From: Nocardia rhizosphaerihabitans
GTDB lineage: Bacteria > Actinomycetota > Actinomycetes > Mycobacteriales > Mycobacteriaceae
Length of the DNA: 39,730 bases
Assembly: GCF_014646295.1 (NCBI RefSeq)
Contig: NZ_BMNE01000005.1
Coordinates: 1 to 39,730 of the forward strand
Direction of reading: 5' to 3'
Positions 31,953-39,730 of the stretch are shown piece by piece (positions within the stretch are counted from its first letter, which is position 1; each line of letters begins with the position of its first letter). The position numbers and the translations under genes are program-made. The notes under the pieces were generated by a model. The model was not told the DNA's origin. It worked only from the letters and a program-made list of their open reading frames with translations, and searched no databases.

Positions 31953-32801
31953 TCAGGCCGCGTCGCCCACAGTCAGTGCGGCGCGCTCGACGGCGTCGTG
32001 GAACCACTCCAGGATCTCCACGCCCGCGAGGATGCCTGCCGACTCGGTGACGGTGAGGTTCGGGCTGGTGAAGTTCAGTTCCTCGAGTTCACCGTGCCGG
32101 GGACGGATCGCCGCATCGGCCGCGGTCAGCATCGGGGCGTCCAGCGCGCCGTCGCCCGCGGTGAAAAGCTCTGCGTGCTCGGACAATTCACCGGATTCCA
32201 CCAGTCGGTGGCGGACCTCGGCGACGGCCAGGCTCTTGCAGACCGCATCGGGCATCGTGTAGATCTTGCGACCCTGCTGCGAAGCCGACCAGCCTTGCGT
32301 GCGACACCACGCGTCCCATTCGGCGAGGAACCCCTCCGGGACCGCCTCGGGCCGGACGACCAGGTAGCAGAACAGGTCGTCGGCCTCCCGGTACTTGGTG
32401 ACCCAGGAATCGTCGATGCGGGACCGCCATTCGGCCCCGACCTCGGCGAGGGTGGCACCGGTGGCCTTGACCTGATCGTCGATCGCGGCCCGCCAGGTCG
32501 GGTCGGGCAGGCCGTCGACCAGGATGTTGCCGCCATTGCTGGTGATGGCGTAGCGCCACGGCGCGCCGGACAGCTCGATTCGCTGGAACTGTTCGATCGT
32601 GCGGGTCGTCGTCGGGATGACCGGCGCGAGGGCGGCGAGGGCGGCCAGCCGTTCCACGGCGGTGGTGGTCATATACGACAGCGGCTCGCCCTCGTAGTAC
32701 TCCACACACTGCTTCGCCACGTCATCGGCGCCGCCGAACGCGTTGCGCGAGAAGATCATCGTGCGATCGAGATCGGTGGCGAACAGCGCGTCGGCGGTCA
32801 C
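31953..32801 (-). CDS. HAD-superfamily phosphatase of the Ter biosynthetic operon
   Basis: Protein of 282 residues with HAD motif I, FATDLDRTMIF (Asp10 and Asp12), motif II in AITSNGGN, and motif IV in TAGDGALDAPML. The cap between about 100 and 190 (KYREADDLFCYLVVRPEAVP) suits a C2-type Cof-like phosphatase. Its GTG start overlaps the stop of the fusion gene upstream (GTGA, 32798-32801), so expression is coupled. In the Ter module a HAD enzyme is proposed to dephosphorylate the nucleotide-like product; substrate unproven. Confidence 0.9.
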   Translation of the reverse strand: MTADALFATDLDRTMIFSRNAFGGADDVAKQCVEYYEGEPLSYMTTTAVERLAALAALAPVIPTTTRTIEQFQRIELSGAPWRYAITSNGGNILVDGLPDPTWRAAIDDQVKATGATLAEVGAEWRSRIDDSWVTKYREADDLFCYLVVRPEAVPEGFLAEWDAWCRTQGWSASQQGRKIYTMPDAVCKSLAVAEVRHRLVESGELSEHAELFTAGDGALDAPMLTAADAAIRPRHGELEELNFTSPNLTVTESAGILAGVEILEWFHDAVERAALTVGDAA

Positions 32802-35317
32802 TGATCCAGCTCCTTGATCAGGCCCATGCAGGAGTAGGCCAGGTCTTCGACCACCTCCACCGGGACATTGCGCGCCGCGGCGAGCAGGCGGATATGCGCG
32901 TGTTCGGGCGCGTCGGCTTCCCGAACCAGCACCCGCCACGGTACCCGGCGCAGCAGCACGCGGGTCGTCTCGCCGACGCCCGGCTTCACGAAATTCACTG
33001 TCGCGACACCATATTCGGCACGCACCCGCTCCACCGAGGCCCACCCCGACCAGTCGGGAGTGCGATCGGAGTCCCGGATCGCGGCGACCGCGGCGGGCAC
33101 CTGATCGCGGATGGTCTCGAAGGCGGCGGTCACCGCGTCGAGCAGCTGGTTGGAGACATCGGCGTCGGCGAGCTCACGGTAGAACTTCGCGCCGTGGAAT
33201 TCGCCGGGGCCGATCAGTGTGTCGTTGAGGACCGTGCGCGAGACCAGCCCGGAGACCGTGGAATTCAGGCACGCGGAGGCGATCAGGAAATCGTCGCGGG
33301 TGCCGTAGGTACGCACGGAGTTGCCGGGATCGGCGAGCACGACCAGCTCGTCGTTGAACCGCGCGCCACCGGCGGCGTGGTAGGCGTCGAGCGCCTCGGT
33401 CAGCTCGCGGGTGATGGCGCCCTTGCCGGTCCAGCCGTCGACGAACACGATCGTGGACGGATCGTGGTGGTGGGCAAGGTAATCCAGCGCCACCGCGTCG
33501 ATGCCGCGATCACGCACGATCGACACCGCGTAGTGCGGCACGGTCAGGCTGGGCCTGCCCACACCGCTGCGCAGCCAGCGCCGCATGAGCACGCCGATCG
33601 GTGTGCCTGCCCTGGCCAGCGAGACCAGCACGATGTCCTCACCACGTTCGGCGACCACCAGCTCGGCCACCGTCGCCACCGCCAGCGCCAGCCGCTCGGC
33701 ACTCTCGGCCAGGACGCGGTCGAACAGCTCGCGGTACTCGGCGTCGGGCTGATACTCGATCGGCAGCGACTCGGCGTAGTGGGCGGTGCCCGCCTGGATG
33801 CGCCGCTCGCGCTCGGCGACATCGGCTTCCAGGTCGACGTCCGAGAGGTCCTTCAGCAGCCACGACACCTCGTCGGCCGCGTAGGAGCCGAACTCGGGGC
33901 CGCGCAGCGCTTCGGGGAACCGACGCGCAGGTCCCGGCACCTCGGCTGAACGAGGCAGACCGGAACCCCGAACCCGCTGATCACGAGTCAGCTGCTCCGC
34001 CGAATCCGAAGTCCTGGCCGTGTGCAGGGTGCGCGGATCCGCGCCGGGAAGGACTGCGATGAGCACGTCGGCGCCGGAGGCCGTGAGCACGTCGACGAGG
34101 CCGCCCTGGTCGATGAGCTCCGGAGTGTCGGCGGGCGGATCGATGACCACCAGCAGAACGGGTGCCTCACCCTCGGCCAACTGCGCGTTGTAGAGATAGC
34201 GCTGGGCAGTCGCGTCCGGCTCGGGCGCGTGGAACCGGAAGCCGCGGCGTAGCGGGTAGCCGGGTTCGTCGAGGACGTAAGCCGGTGAGCGCGTGGTGGT
34301 TTGGAAGCGGGTGGGAGTGCCGGACTCGGCCAGCTCGGCGGCCAGCCGCAGCGGCAGGTACATCAGTTCCTCGTGCCCGAGCACGATCACCGGACGGCCG
34401 GCGAACTCGGCATCGAGGCGGGTCTGCACCTCGCCGGTGGCGGCCTTCAACGCGATATCGAACGCGGCGACATCGGAGTTCAGGATGCCGTGTCTGCCGC
34501 CTTCGGGAACGTCGGCGGGCCAGGTCAATTCGATCCGCCCGAACGAACCACGCTGTGCGGCGACGGGATTGAGCGCCGGTTCCGGCATCGCGGTGACCGT
34601 CTCGATCAGGCCGTCGGGCAGCTCGGTGCGGCCCGAAGCCAGGCACACGGTGTCGATGCGCGCGCCGAGTTCGGCGGCGAACGCCTCGAACTTGGCGCGG
34701 TCGGCGGCGGTCCGCATGTCGACCAGCGAGGCGAGCACGTAGTGCGAGCGGGGCGCGAAGGCGTGCAACGCGCGGACCGCGTCGATGGCGGTGTCACCGG
34801 TGGAGATCTCGTCGTCGACCAGCACCAGCGGCAGATCGTTGACGAAGATGTCGGCGGGCGCGGGTTGCAGCAGGTGCGAGGTGGCGTGCGAATGCCCCTC
34901 CTCGAAACCGGTCAGCGTGGTGGCACGCGGTTCCGCCCTGCGGGTGGAGTGCAGATAGCAGCTCGCACCGAGACGCGCGGCGACGCAGTGGCCCAAACCT
35001 GTTGCGGTCTCGGCGAAGCCGAGCACGACGGGCTCACGGTCATCGAGGTGCTCGCGCACCAGGTCACCCAAGCGATTGCCCGCGCCGATCACGATGCGCG
35101 GATCGGTCGGCAGGTGCTTGCCGAGCACGGTCGACACCAGCAGGTGCGCCCGGCGCGGATTACGCCGCAGTCCCGGCTGGACCAGCGCGGCGATCGAGAG
35201 CTCACCCGGCAGCGCGTCCTCGGCCGCCGACGCGGCGAACGACTCACCATGCCGCAGTTCGATACCCAGATTCTGTGTCGCCCAAGGTATTTCCAGATCG
35301 AGTCCGAACACGCTCAT
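32798..35317 (-). CDS. PRTase_2 - TRSP - StiP - PELOTA fusion protein
   Basis: Multidomain protein of 839 residues. About 30-230: phosphoribosyltransferase (PRTase_2) with the PRPP loop VLVDDEISTGDT (165-176). About 285-405: TRSP domain. About 425-475: linker. About 477-735: StiP domain, itself PRTase-like, with SYAADEVSWLLKDLSDVDLE, IQAGTAHYAESLPIEYQP, LVSLARAGTPIGVLMRRW, a second PRPP-type loop FVDGWTGKGAI (625-635) and SACLNSTVSGLVSRTV. About 760-839: PELOTA RNA-binding-like domain (VKPGVGETTRVLLRRVPWRV). Other genomes often split these into two proteins. The ATG overlaps the stop of the CitE-like gene (ATGA, 35314-35317). Proposed role: making a nucleoside-like metabolite. Confidence 0.88.
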   Translation of the reverse strand: MSVFGLDLEIPWATQNLGIELRHGESFAASAAEDALPGELSIAALVQPGLRRNPRRAHLLVSTVLGKHLPTDPRIVIGAGNRLGDLVREHLDDREPVVLGFAETATGLGHCVAARLGASCYLHSTRRAEPRATTLTGFEEGHSHATSHLLQPAPADIFVNDLPLVLVDDEISTGDTAIDAVRALHAFAPRSHYVLASLVDMRTAADRAKFEAFAAELGARIDTVCLASGRTELPDGLIETVTAMPEPALNPVAAQRGSFGRIELTWPADVPEGGRHGILNSDVAAFDIALKAATGEVQTRLDAEFAGRPVIVLGHEELMYLPLRLAAELAESGTPTRFQTTTRSPAYVLDEPGYPLRRGFRFHAPEPDATAQRYLYNAQLAEGEAPVLLVVIDPPADTPELIDQGGLVDVLTASGADVLIAVLPGADPRTLHTARTSDSAEQLTRDQRVRGSGLPRSAEVPGPARRFPEALRGPEFGSYAADEVSWLLKDLSDVDLEADVAERERRIQAGTAHYAESLPIEYQPDAEYRELFDRVLAESAERLALAVATVAELVVAERGEDIVLVSLARAGTPIGVLMRRWLRSGVGRPSLTVPHYAVSIVRDRGIDAVALDYLAHHHDPSTIVFVDGWTGKGAITRELTEALDAYHAAGGARFNDELVVLADPGNSVRTYGTRDDFLIASACLNSTVSGLVSRTVLNDTLIGPGEFHGAKFYRELADADVSNQLLDAVTAAFETIRDQVPAAVAAIRDSDRTPDWSGWASVERVRAEYGVATVNFVKPGVGETTRVLLRRVPWRVLVREADAPEHAHIRLLAAARNVPVEVVEDLAYSCMGLIKELDQ

Positions 35318-36528
35318 TCGGCGATCATTGCGGTCAGCAAATCCACGAAGGACACTCCCTTGTTGGCGACCCCGAACGCACGAGCCCGGACCAGCGTCTG
35401 GCGGGCCCAACTGCGGTGCGGGCGCATCTCGTTCATCTTGTTGCGGTATTCCGAGGCAGCGACGCCGCCGACGTCGGCCTCCATGATGTGCAGCGCGTCG
35501 GCGTACTCCTCGTGGGTCACCACCGACAGCGCGTGTACGGCGGCCACGTGCGAGGGGTGGATCACCGTCTTGCCCTGGATGCCGTTGGCGCGGTCGAGGG
35601 TGATCTCCCGCAGCAGGCCGTCCAGATCCCGGCTGACCAGGTACTGGCGGAACGGCACCGCGTCGGACTCCTCGAACGGCGCGGTCCGCAGCAGCGGCCG
35701 GAACATCCGCTCGTGGTCGGCGAAGTACTCCCACACCGGCCCGGTGATGATGAAACCGGTGCCGTCGGCGCGGCCGAGGTAGTTGACGATGTCGGCGATC
35801 ACGTCGGCGACGACGCGCACGTCGTAGATCGTGAGATCGCGGTCGCGGCGGATGCCGAAGGTCGAGCACATGTCGGTGGCGCCGATCCGCACCGCGAGCA
35901 GCTGGTCACGGTGTTCGCCGAGCAGCTCGGCGATGCGCGAGAGCTGCTCGTCGCGGGTCTGGCGGTGCACCAGGCTCGCCGATTCGAGCACCGGCATGCC
36001 GTAGACCGGGCGATCCAGCCTGCGCCGCGCGTCGTCGAGCGCGGCCAGGTAGGCGGGCCCGGTGACGGCGTCGAACTTGGGGAAGACGAAGCCGGTGAGC
36101 ACGTCGGCGCCCGCCCCGAGCTGGTCGACCAGCTCGGTGACGGTCTGCGGGTCACGCACCCGGATGAACAGCATCGGGTTCGGATCCTCGCCGCGGGCGA
36201 GCAGATCCAGCGTCGCGACGGCGTGCTCCTTGGCCGCCTCCACCTGGTGGTCGGCGACGGCGTCCTCGAGGTCGATCACCATCGAGCACACGCCGCGCGC
36301 CGCGCGCCGCTGGATGGTGGCGGCCAGGTCGGGGCGGGTGGCAGGCACATACAGCGTCGCGCCGAGCGCGGTCGCCAGCAGCTCCCGATCGTCGGCGTCG
36401 ACGATCGGCTCCGGTTCGAGGAGGAACAGCTCACGGGCCTTCGGTCCGTGCAATTGCCGGAAATGGCGCAACGGAACCTGCTTACGCAGGCAGATCTCCG
36501 GCGCGACCGCGTACCCCGCTGTCATCAT
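35314..36528 (-). CDS. CitE-like C-C bond lyase (HpcH/HpaI aldolase fold) of the Ter operon
   Basis: TIM-barrel lyase of 404 residues, longer than standard CitE (about 270-300). LGATLYVPATRPDLAATI (55-72), SMVIDLEDAVAD (82-93, acidic metal/CoA-side residues), LFIRVRDPQ (119-127), GFVFPKFDAV, GMPVLESASLV, VRIGATDMCSTFG and GKTVIHPSHVAAVHAL are the family motifs. The C-terminal extension (RNKMNEMRPHRSWARQTLVR) is typical of the Ter-linked subgroup. Reaction unknown; aldol cleavage or condensation on a metabolite precursor is inferred. It lies 13 bases after the helical-protein gene and overlaps the fusion gene downstream. ATG 36525 is an equal start. Confidence 0.9.
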   Translation of the reverse strand: MMTAGYAVAPEICLRKQVPLRHFRQLHGPKARELFLLEPEPIVDADDRELLATALGATLYVPATRPDLAATIQRRAARGVCSMVIDLEDAVADHQVEAAKEHAVATLDLLARGEDPNPMLFIRVRDPQTVTELVDQLGAGADVLTGFVFPKFDAVTGPAYLAALDDARRRLDRPVYGMPVLESASLVHRQTRDEQLSRIAELLGEHRDQLLAVRIGATDMCSTFGIRRDRDLTIYDVRVVADVIADIVNYLGRADGTGFIITGPVWEYFADHERMFRPLLRTAPFEESDAVPFRQYLVSRDLDGLLREITLDRANGIQGKTVIHPSHVAAVHALSVVTHEEYADALHIMEADVGGVAASEYRNKMNEMRPHRSWARQTLVRARAFGVANKGVSFVDLLTAMIAE

Positions 36529-36541
36529 GTCCTGTGCATTC

Positions 36542-37759
36542 CTAAGTCCTGTCGGTTCCTACGTGTTTTCTCATGCGTTCGACCACTCCGGCGATGAACG
36601 CCGCGACGGTGTCCAGTTCGGAAACATATGCCCAATAGTCTGGATGACGACCCGTCAGTCCGGAATTGATGCGGTCGAGGCGTTCGGCTTGGGCATCGAG
36701 CACCGACCCCCACTCGCCGACCAGACCTCGGTCGACCGCGAGCATCTGCGCGTCCCGCAGCCGGAATCGTACGGTGCGGGCGTGCGCATCGGGGTCGGCA
36801 CGCACCTCGCGCAACAGTTCGAGGCGCCGGGTGACGGCGTCGACCAACTGCTCGGCCTCGGCGAGATGCTGGCGCGCGGTGGCGGTCAGGTCAAGGGCTG
36901 TCTCCGGGTCGTGATCGGCAGCCGCGACGCGCGCGCCGACCAGGGCGGCGTCCGCGGCGTCGATGCCGCGCCGGCTTTCCCGCTCATTGTTGGTCAAGTC
37001 CGCCGAACTCGCAGCGTTGAACTCACGCAACAGCGCCGAGTACGCCGGGCCGAGCCCGCTCGCGCGGTTGCGGACGGCGGCCAGCCGGGTCGTCACCGAC
37101 GCGATCGCCTTCGCCGCCGCCGATGCGCGAGAAGGGGCCTGCGCCAACGCATCCGATAATTCCGAAGTCGCCTGCTGCACCGCCGCCGCGGCCGTGCGCG
37201 CGGCGGCGACGGAGGTCTGCGGATCCACCGAGGACGCTGTGATCAGATCCTCATTCAGCCGCCTTACACCGGCCTCGATCGAGGGGTAGTTCGCGTAGCC
37301 CGACGACGCCGCGGCGGCGAGCACCTGCTCGGCCTCGGACCGCACGTGTGTCAGCAACTGGGGCACCGCCGACCGCACCCGCGCCGCGTCTTCCAGGCCC
37401 GCGCGATGGGAGTGATAGAACTCGTCGACCCCGCGCGCCGCGTCGTTGAGCTGACGCACCAGCGCATCGGCCCTGGCCGGTCCGTCGGCGATCGGGCTCC
37501 CCGTGGCTTCGGCGGTGTCGAGCTCGTCGGTGAAACTCAGATACGCGCCCGCCGCGGCGTAGCACCGCGCGCGCACCGGCTCCCAGACCGCGCCGACCCG
37601 GCGGTCGGGGAAGACCTGATCGCTGGCCACCACACCCGCCTCCGCCGCCGTCTGCCGATGATCCATATCGAGAAAGGCGGACGATGTGGCCGCCCTCGCC
37701 CCACTGATCCACTCATGATCGGCCCCCGACCTGAACCATCCGCGTCTGCGAGGTGTCAC
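36542..37759 (-). CDS. Helical / coiled-coil protein heading the Ter biosynthetic operon
   Basis: Protein of 405 residues that I cannot assign to a named family. From GTG 37759 (AAAGGGGA upstream at seven to eight bases) it begins VTPRRRGWFRSGADHEWISG. The rest is almost all helix, rich in Ala, Arg, Glu and Leu, with heptad-like stretches: RQLNDAARGVDEFYHSHRAG, VRSEAEQVLAAAASSGYANY, VTTRLAAVRNRASGLGPAYS, LLREFNAASSADLTNNERES and RQHLAEAEQLVDAVTRRLEL. It ends with DYWAYVSELDTVAAFIAGVV. No membrane helix or signal peptide. The form recalls TelA-like or phage-shock coiled-coil scaffolds, but I see no diagnostic motif. Its position first in the operon implies a role with the enzymes downstream. 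Confidence 0.72.
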   Translation of the reverse strand: MTPRRRGWFRSGADHEWISGARAATSSAFLDMDHRQTAAEAGVVASDQVFPDRRVGAVWEPVRARCYAAAGAYLSFTDELDTAEATGSPIADGPARADALVRQLNDAARGVDEFYHSHRAGLEDAARVRSAVPQLLTHVRSEAEQVLAAAASSGYANYPSIEAGVRRLNEDLITASSVDPQTSVAAARTAAAAVQQATSELSDALAQAPSRASAAAKAIASVTTRLAAVRNRASGLGPAYSALLREFNAASSADLTNNERESRRGIDAADAALVGARVAAADHDPETALDLTATARQHLAEAEQLVDAVTRRLELLREVRADPDAHARTVRFRLRDAQMLAVDRGLVGEWGSVLDAQAERLDRINSGLTGRHPDYWAYVSELDTVAAFIAGVVERMRKHVGTDRT

Positions 37760-37951
37760 CGGTACGTCCCCTTTCCGAACCGCGCGGCGACCCGACCACG
37801 CACAGTCCCGATGGTAGGAGATTCCCCGCGTTAACCAGGGCTGCTGCTCGTTCCTACGCAAGTTCCGCGAAACCTATTACTGTCGTAGCGGTACCCGGCG
37901 ATTCGGACATGCTGGGAAACGACACACCGGACTAACCGAAGGGATTCCCGC

Positions 37952-38527
37952 ATGGGTGTCAGTCTGTCCAAGGGCGGCAATGTCTCGCTGACCAAAGAGG
38001 CTCCGAACCTGACCGCGGTCGCGGTCGGCCTCGGCTGGGACGTGCGCACCACCACCGGCACCGACTTCGACCTCGACGCCAGCGCGATCGCGACCGGCGC
38101 GGACAAGAAGGTCGTCTCGGACAAGCACTTCGTGTTCTTCAACAACCTGAAGTCCCCCGAAGGTGCCATCGAGCACGCCGGCGACAACACCACCGGTGAG
38201 GGCGAGGGCGACGACGAGGTCATCAACGTCGACCTGGCCAACACCCCGCCGACCATCGAGAGCATCTTCTTCCCGGTCTCGATCTACGACGCGGAGACCC
38301 GCTCGCAGTCGTTCGGCCAGGTGCGCAACGCCTACATCCGCGTCGTCGACCGGGCCAACGGCACCGAGCTCGCCCGCTACGACCTGTCCGAGGACGCCTC
38401 GACCGAGACCGCTATGGTCTTCGGCGAGCTGTACCGCAACGGTGCCGAATGGAAGTTCCGTGCCATCGGGCAGGGCTACGCCTCCGGCCTCGCCGGTATC
38501 GCCCGCGACTACGGCGTCAACGTCTAG
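37952..38527 (+). CDS. terD: TerD-family stress protein
   Basis: Canonical TerD/TerE protein of 191 residues. MGVSLSKGGNVSLTKEAPNL, VAVGLGWDVR, DFDLDASAI (38-46) and GDNTTGEGEGDDE (77-89) make the two-Ca2+ site; SFGQVRNAYIRVVDRANGTE and WKFRAIGQGYASGLAGIARD complete the fold. TerD proteins are cytosolic Ca2+ binders linked to tellurite, phage and oxidative-stress resistance. A GAAGGG ribosome site precedes the ATG. It is divergent from the biosynthetic operon across 192 bases (37760-37951); that region holds AT-richer bases at 37870-37890 that may be promoter, with no clear box. The TerC-type gene follows after 69 bases. Confidence 0.95.
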   Translation: MGVSLSKGGNVSLTKEAPNLTAVAVGLGWDVRTTTGTDFDLDASAIATGADKKVVSDKHFVFFNNLKSPEGAIEHAGDNTTGEGEGDDEVINVDLANTPPTIESIFFPVSIYDAETRSQSFGQVRNAYIRVVDRANGTELARYDLSEDASTETAMVFGELYRNGAEWKFRAIGQGYASGLAGIARDYGVNV

Positions 38528-38539
38528 TCACCATCGCGA

Positions 38540-38569
38540 ACAGGGGGCTCGACTGACCGGGCCCCCTGT
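38540..38569 (+). terminator. Hairpin between terD and the TerC-type gene
   Basis: ACAGGGGGC (38540-38548) and GCCCCCTGT (38561-38569) form a 9-base-pair stem with a 12-base loop. It begins 12 bases after the terD stop. As a terminator or partial terminator it would make terD more abundant than the membrane protein. Confidence 0.6.
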
Positions 38570-38596
38570 CCGTGTGACACAGAAAGGTCCCTCCGC

Positions 38597-39703
38597 GTGA
38601 TTACGCGCATATTCGGCCTGTCCGTCGCCGTCACGGTGCTGTCGCTGGTCGTCGCCTTCCTCTACGGAGGTCCGACCGCCCTCGCACTGTGCGCGATCCT
38701 CGGCATTCTCGAGGTGTCGCTGTCGTTCGACAACGCCGTCATCAACGCCACCGTCCTGCAGCGGATGAGCGAGTTCTGGCAGCGGATCTTCCTGACCATC
38801 GGTGTCGTCATCGCCGTGTTCGGCATGCGACTGGTGTTCCCGCTGGCCATCGTGTGGATCACCGCCGGGCTCGGTCCGATCGAGGCGTTCGACCTGGCCC
38901 TCAACCCGCCCCCTGGCGACGCACCGTACTTCCCCGACGGCAGCCCCAGCTACGAAACCTTGCTGACCGACGCGCACCCGCAGATCGCGGCGTTCGGCGG
39001 CATGTTCCTCGCGCTGCTGTTCCTGAACTTCATCTTCGAAGAGCGCGAGATCACCTGGCTGAGCTGGCTGGAGAAGCCGCTGGCCAGGGCGGGCAAGCTG
39101 GACATGCTGTCGGTGGTCGTGGCAGGCATCGGCCTGATCCTCACCGCCGAGTTCCTCACCAAGGACGAGGACCGGTCGACCGTGCTGACGGCCGGCCTGC
39201 TCGGCATGATCGTCTACATCGCGGTCGACGGCCTCGGCTCGATGTTCCACACCGAGGAGCTGGAAAACGCTCCTTCGGGCCCGTCGGGTCTGGTGAAGGC
39301 GACCGGCAAGGCCGCGTTCTTCCTGTTCCTGTACCTCGAGGTGCTCGACGCGTCGTTCTCCTTCGACGGCGTGATCGGCGCGTTCGCGATCACCTCCGAC
39401 CCGATCATCATCGCGCTGGGCCTCGGCTTCATCGGCGCGATGTTCGTCCGGTCGATCACGGTGTACCTGGTTCGCCAGGGCACGCTCTCGGAGTACGTGT
39501 ACCTCGAGCACGGCGCGCACTGGGCGATCGGCGCGCTGGCGGCGATCCTGCTGGTCTCGATCGGCGTGCACGTCAACGAGCTGATCACCGGTCTCGTCGG
39601 CGTTGCGTTCATCGGCGCGGCGTTCATCTCGAGCATCCTGCGCAACCGTAAGAACGAGCCCGACGCGGTGGACGAGTCCAAGGAAGCCGCACCGGTCAGC
39701 TGA
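38597..39703 (+). CDS. TerC-superfamily integral membrane protein (DUF475 type)
   Basis: Polytopic protein of 368 residues with about nine membrane helices. The two TerC half-motifs are ILEVSLSFDNAVINATVLQR (37-56; Glu39, Asp45) and YLEVLDASFSFDGVIGAFAI (246-265; Glu248, Asp257), acidic residues within membrane helices that suit metal ion transport. The insert ALNPPPGDAPYFPDGSPSYE (101-120) and ITWLSWLEKPLARAGKLD mark the DUF475 subgroup. TerC-type proteins export Mn2+ or complex with TerD-type proteins at the membrane. GTG start at 38597, 69 bases after terD. The final 27 bases of the window hold no gene. Confidence 0.92.
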   Translation: MITRIFGLSVAVTVLSLVVAFLYGGPTALALCAILGILEVSLSFDNAVINATVLQRMSEFWQRIFLTIGVVIAVFGMRLVFPLAIVWITAGLGPIEAFDLALNPPPGDAPYFPDGSPSYETLLTDAHPQIAAFGGMFLALLFLNFIFEEREITWLSWLEKPLARAGKLDMLSVVVAGIGLILTAEFLTKDEDRSTVLTAGLLGMIVYIAVDGLGSMFHTEELENAPSGPSGLVKATGKAAFFLFLYLEVLDASFSFDGVIGAFAITSDPIIIALGLGFIGAMFVRSITVYLVRQGTLSEYVYLEHGAHWAIGALAAILLVSIGVHVNELITGLVGVAFIGAAFISSILRNRKNEPDAVDESKEAAPVS

Positions 39704-39730
39704 TCGGCGGCACGAACACCGATAGCCACG

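Noticed and set aside
34301..35782. Plus-strand frame of 493 codons opposite the PRTase fusion and CitE-like genes
   Set aside because: It spans two well-supported minus-strand genes and has the biased composition of an antisense shadow.

Overview
The window reads as chromosome of a high-GC, mycolic-acid-bearing actinobacterium, most likely Nocardia or a close relative. Codons are strongly G/C-ending and GTG or TTG starts are common. The block ino1 - PadR regulator - DUF1707 proteins - DUF5318 - ponA1 - mannosyltransferase-like gene matches, from memory, the order of M. tuberculosis Rv0046c to Rv0051. An antigen-85-type mycolyltransferase is also present. These identifications come from reading motifs and remembered family sequences; no search was run. 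No stretch over about 300 bases lacks a gene, and I saw no tRNA, rRNA, CRISPR array, IS element or phage gene.

Layout. (1) 1-3710: an HspR-like MerR regulator, an HxlR regulator divergent from a FadA5-like thiolase, an N-terminally truncated Uma2-fold gene, and menC. (2) 3711-7320: a TIR - transmembrane - WD40 protein with 14 regular blades, followed by a small membrane protein; this is a candidate defence or signalling pair. (3) 7321-9644: an organic peroxide pair (ohrR-ohr) behind a clear OhrR-type operator, then a coupled DUF2786 / HELAHH metallohydrolase pair on the other strand. (4) 9645-12965: a trehalose-type ABC importer (LpqY, SugA, SugB) without an ATPase gene. (5) 13098-16500: a class A penicillin-binding protein and a tandem pair of GyrI-like proteins, ended by a strong bidirectional terminator. 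(6) 16558-25576: the conserved ino1-ponA1 block.

(7) 25580-39703 is a tellurite-resistance (Ter) type stress island, and the most interesting part. It holds two TerD-domain fusions on the minus strand: TerD with an FtsK-like domain that lacks a Walker A motif, and TerD-linker-TerD. Three consecutive AIM24-family genes and a mycolyltransferase follow on the plus strand. A minus-strand operon encodes a helical protein, a CitE-like lyase, a four-domain PRTase_2-TRSP-StiP-PELOTA fusion with two PRPP-type loops, and a HAD phosphatase. A canonical TerD and a TerC-superfamily (DUF475-type) membrane protein close the island. The operon matches the Ter biosynthetic module that Anantharaman, Iyer and Aravind proposed to make a nucleoside-like metabolite. 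The ATP-grasp partner often found with it is not in this window.

Working together (inference): TerD proteins would sense Ca2+ at the membrane with the TerC-type protein and AIM24 proteins. The operon would make or modify a small metabolite. The FtsK-like fusion would act as an oligomeric scaffold.
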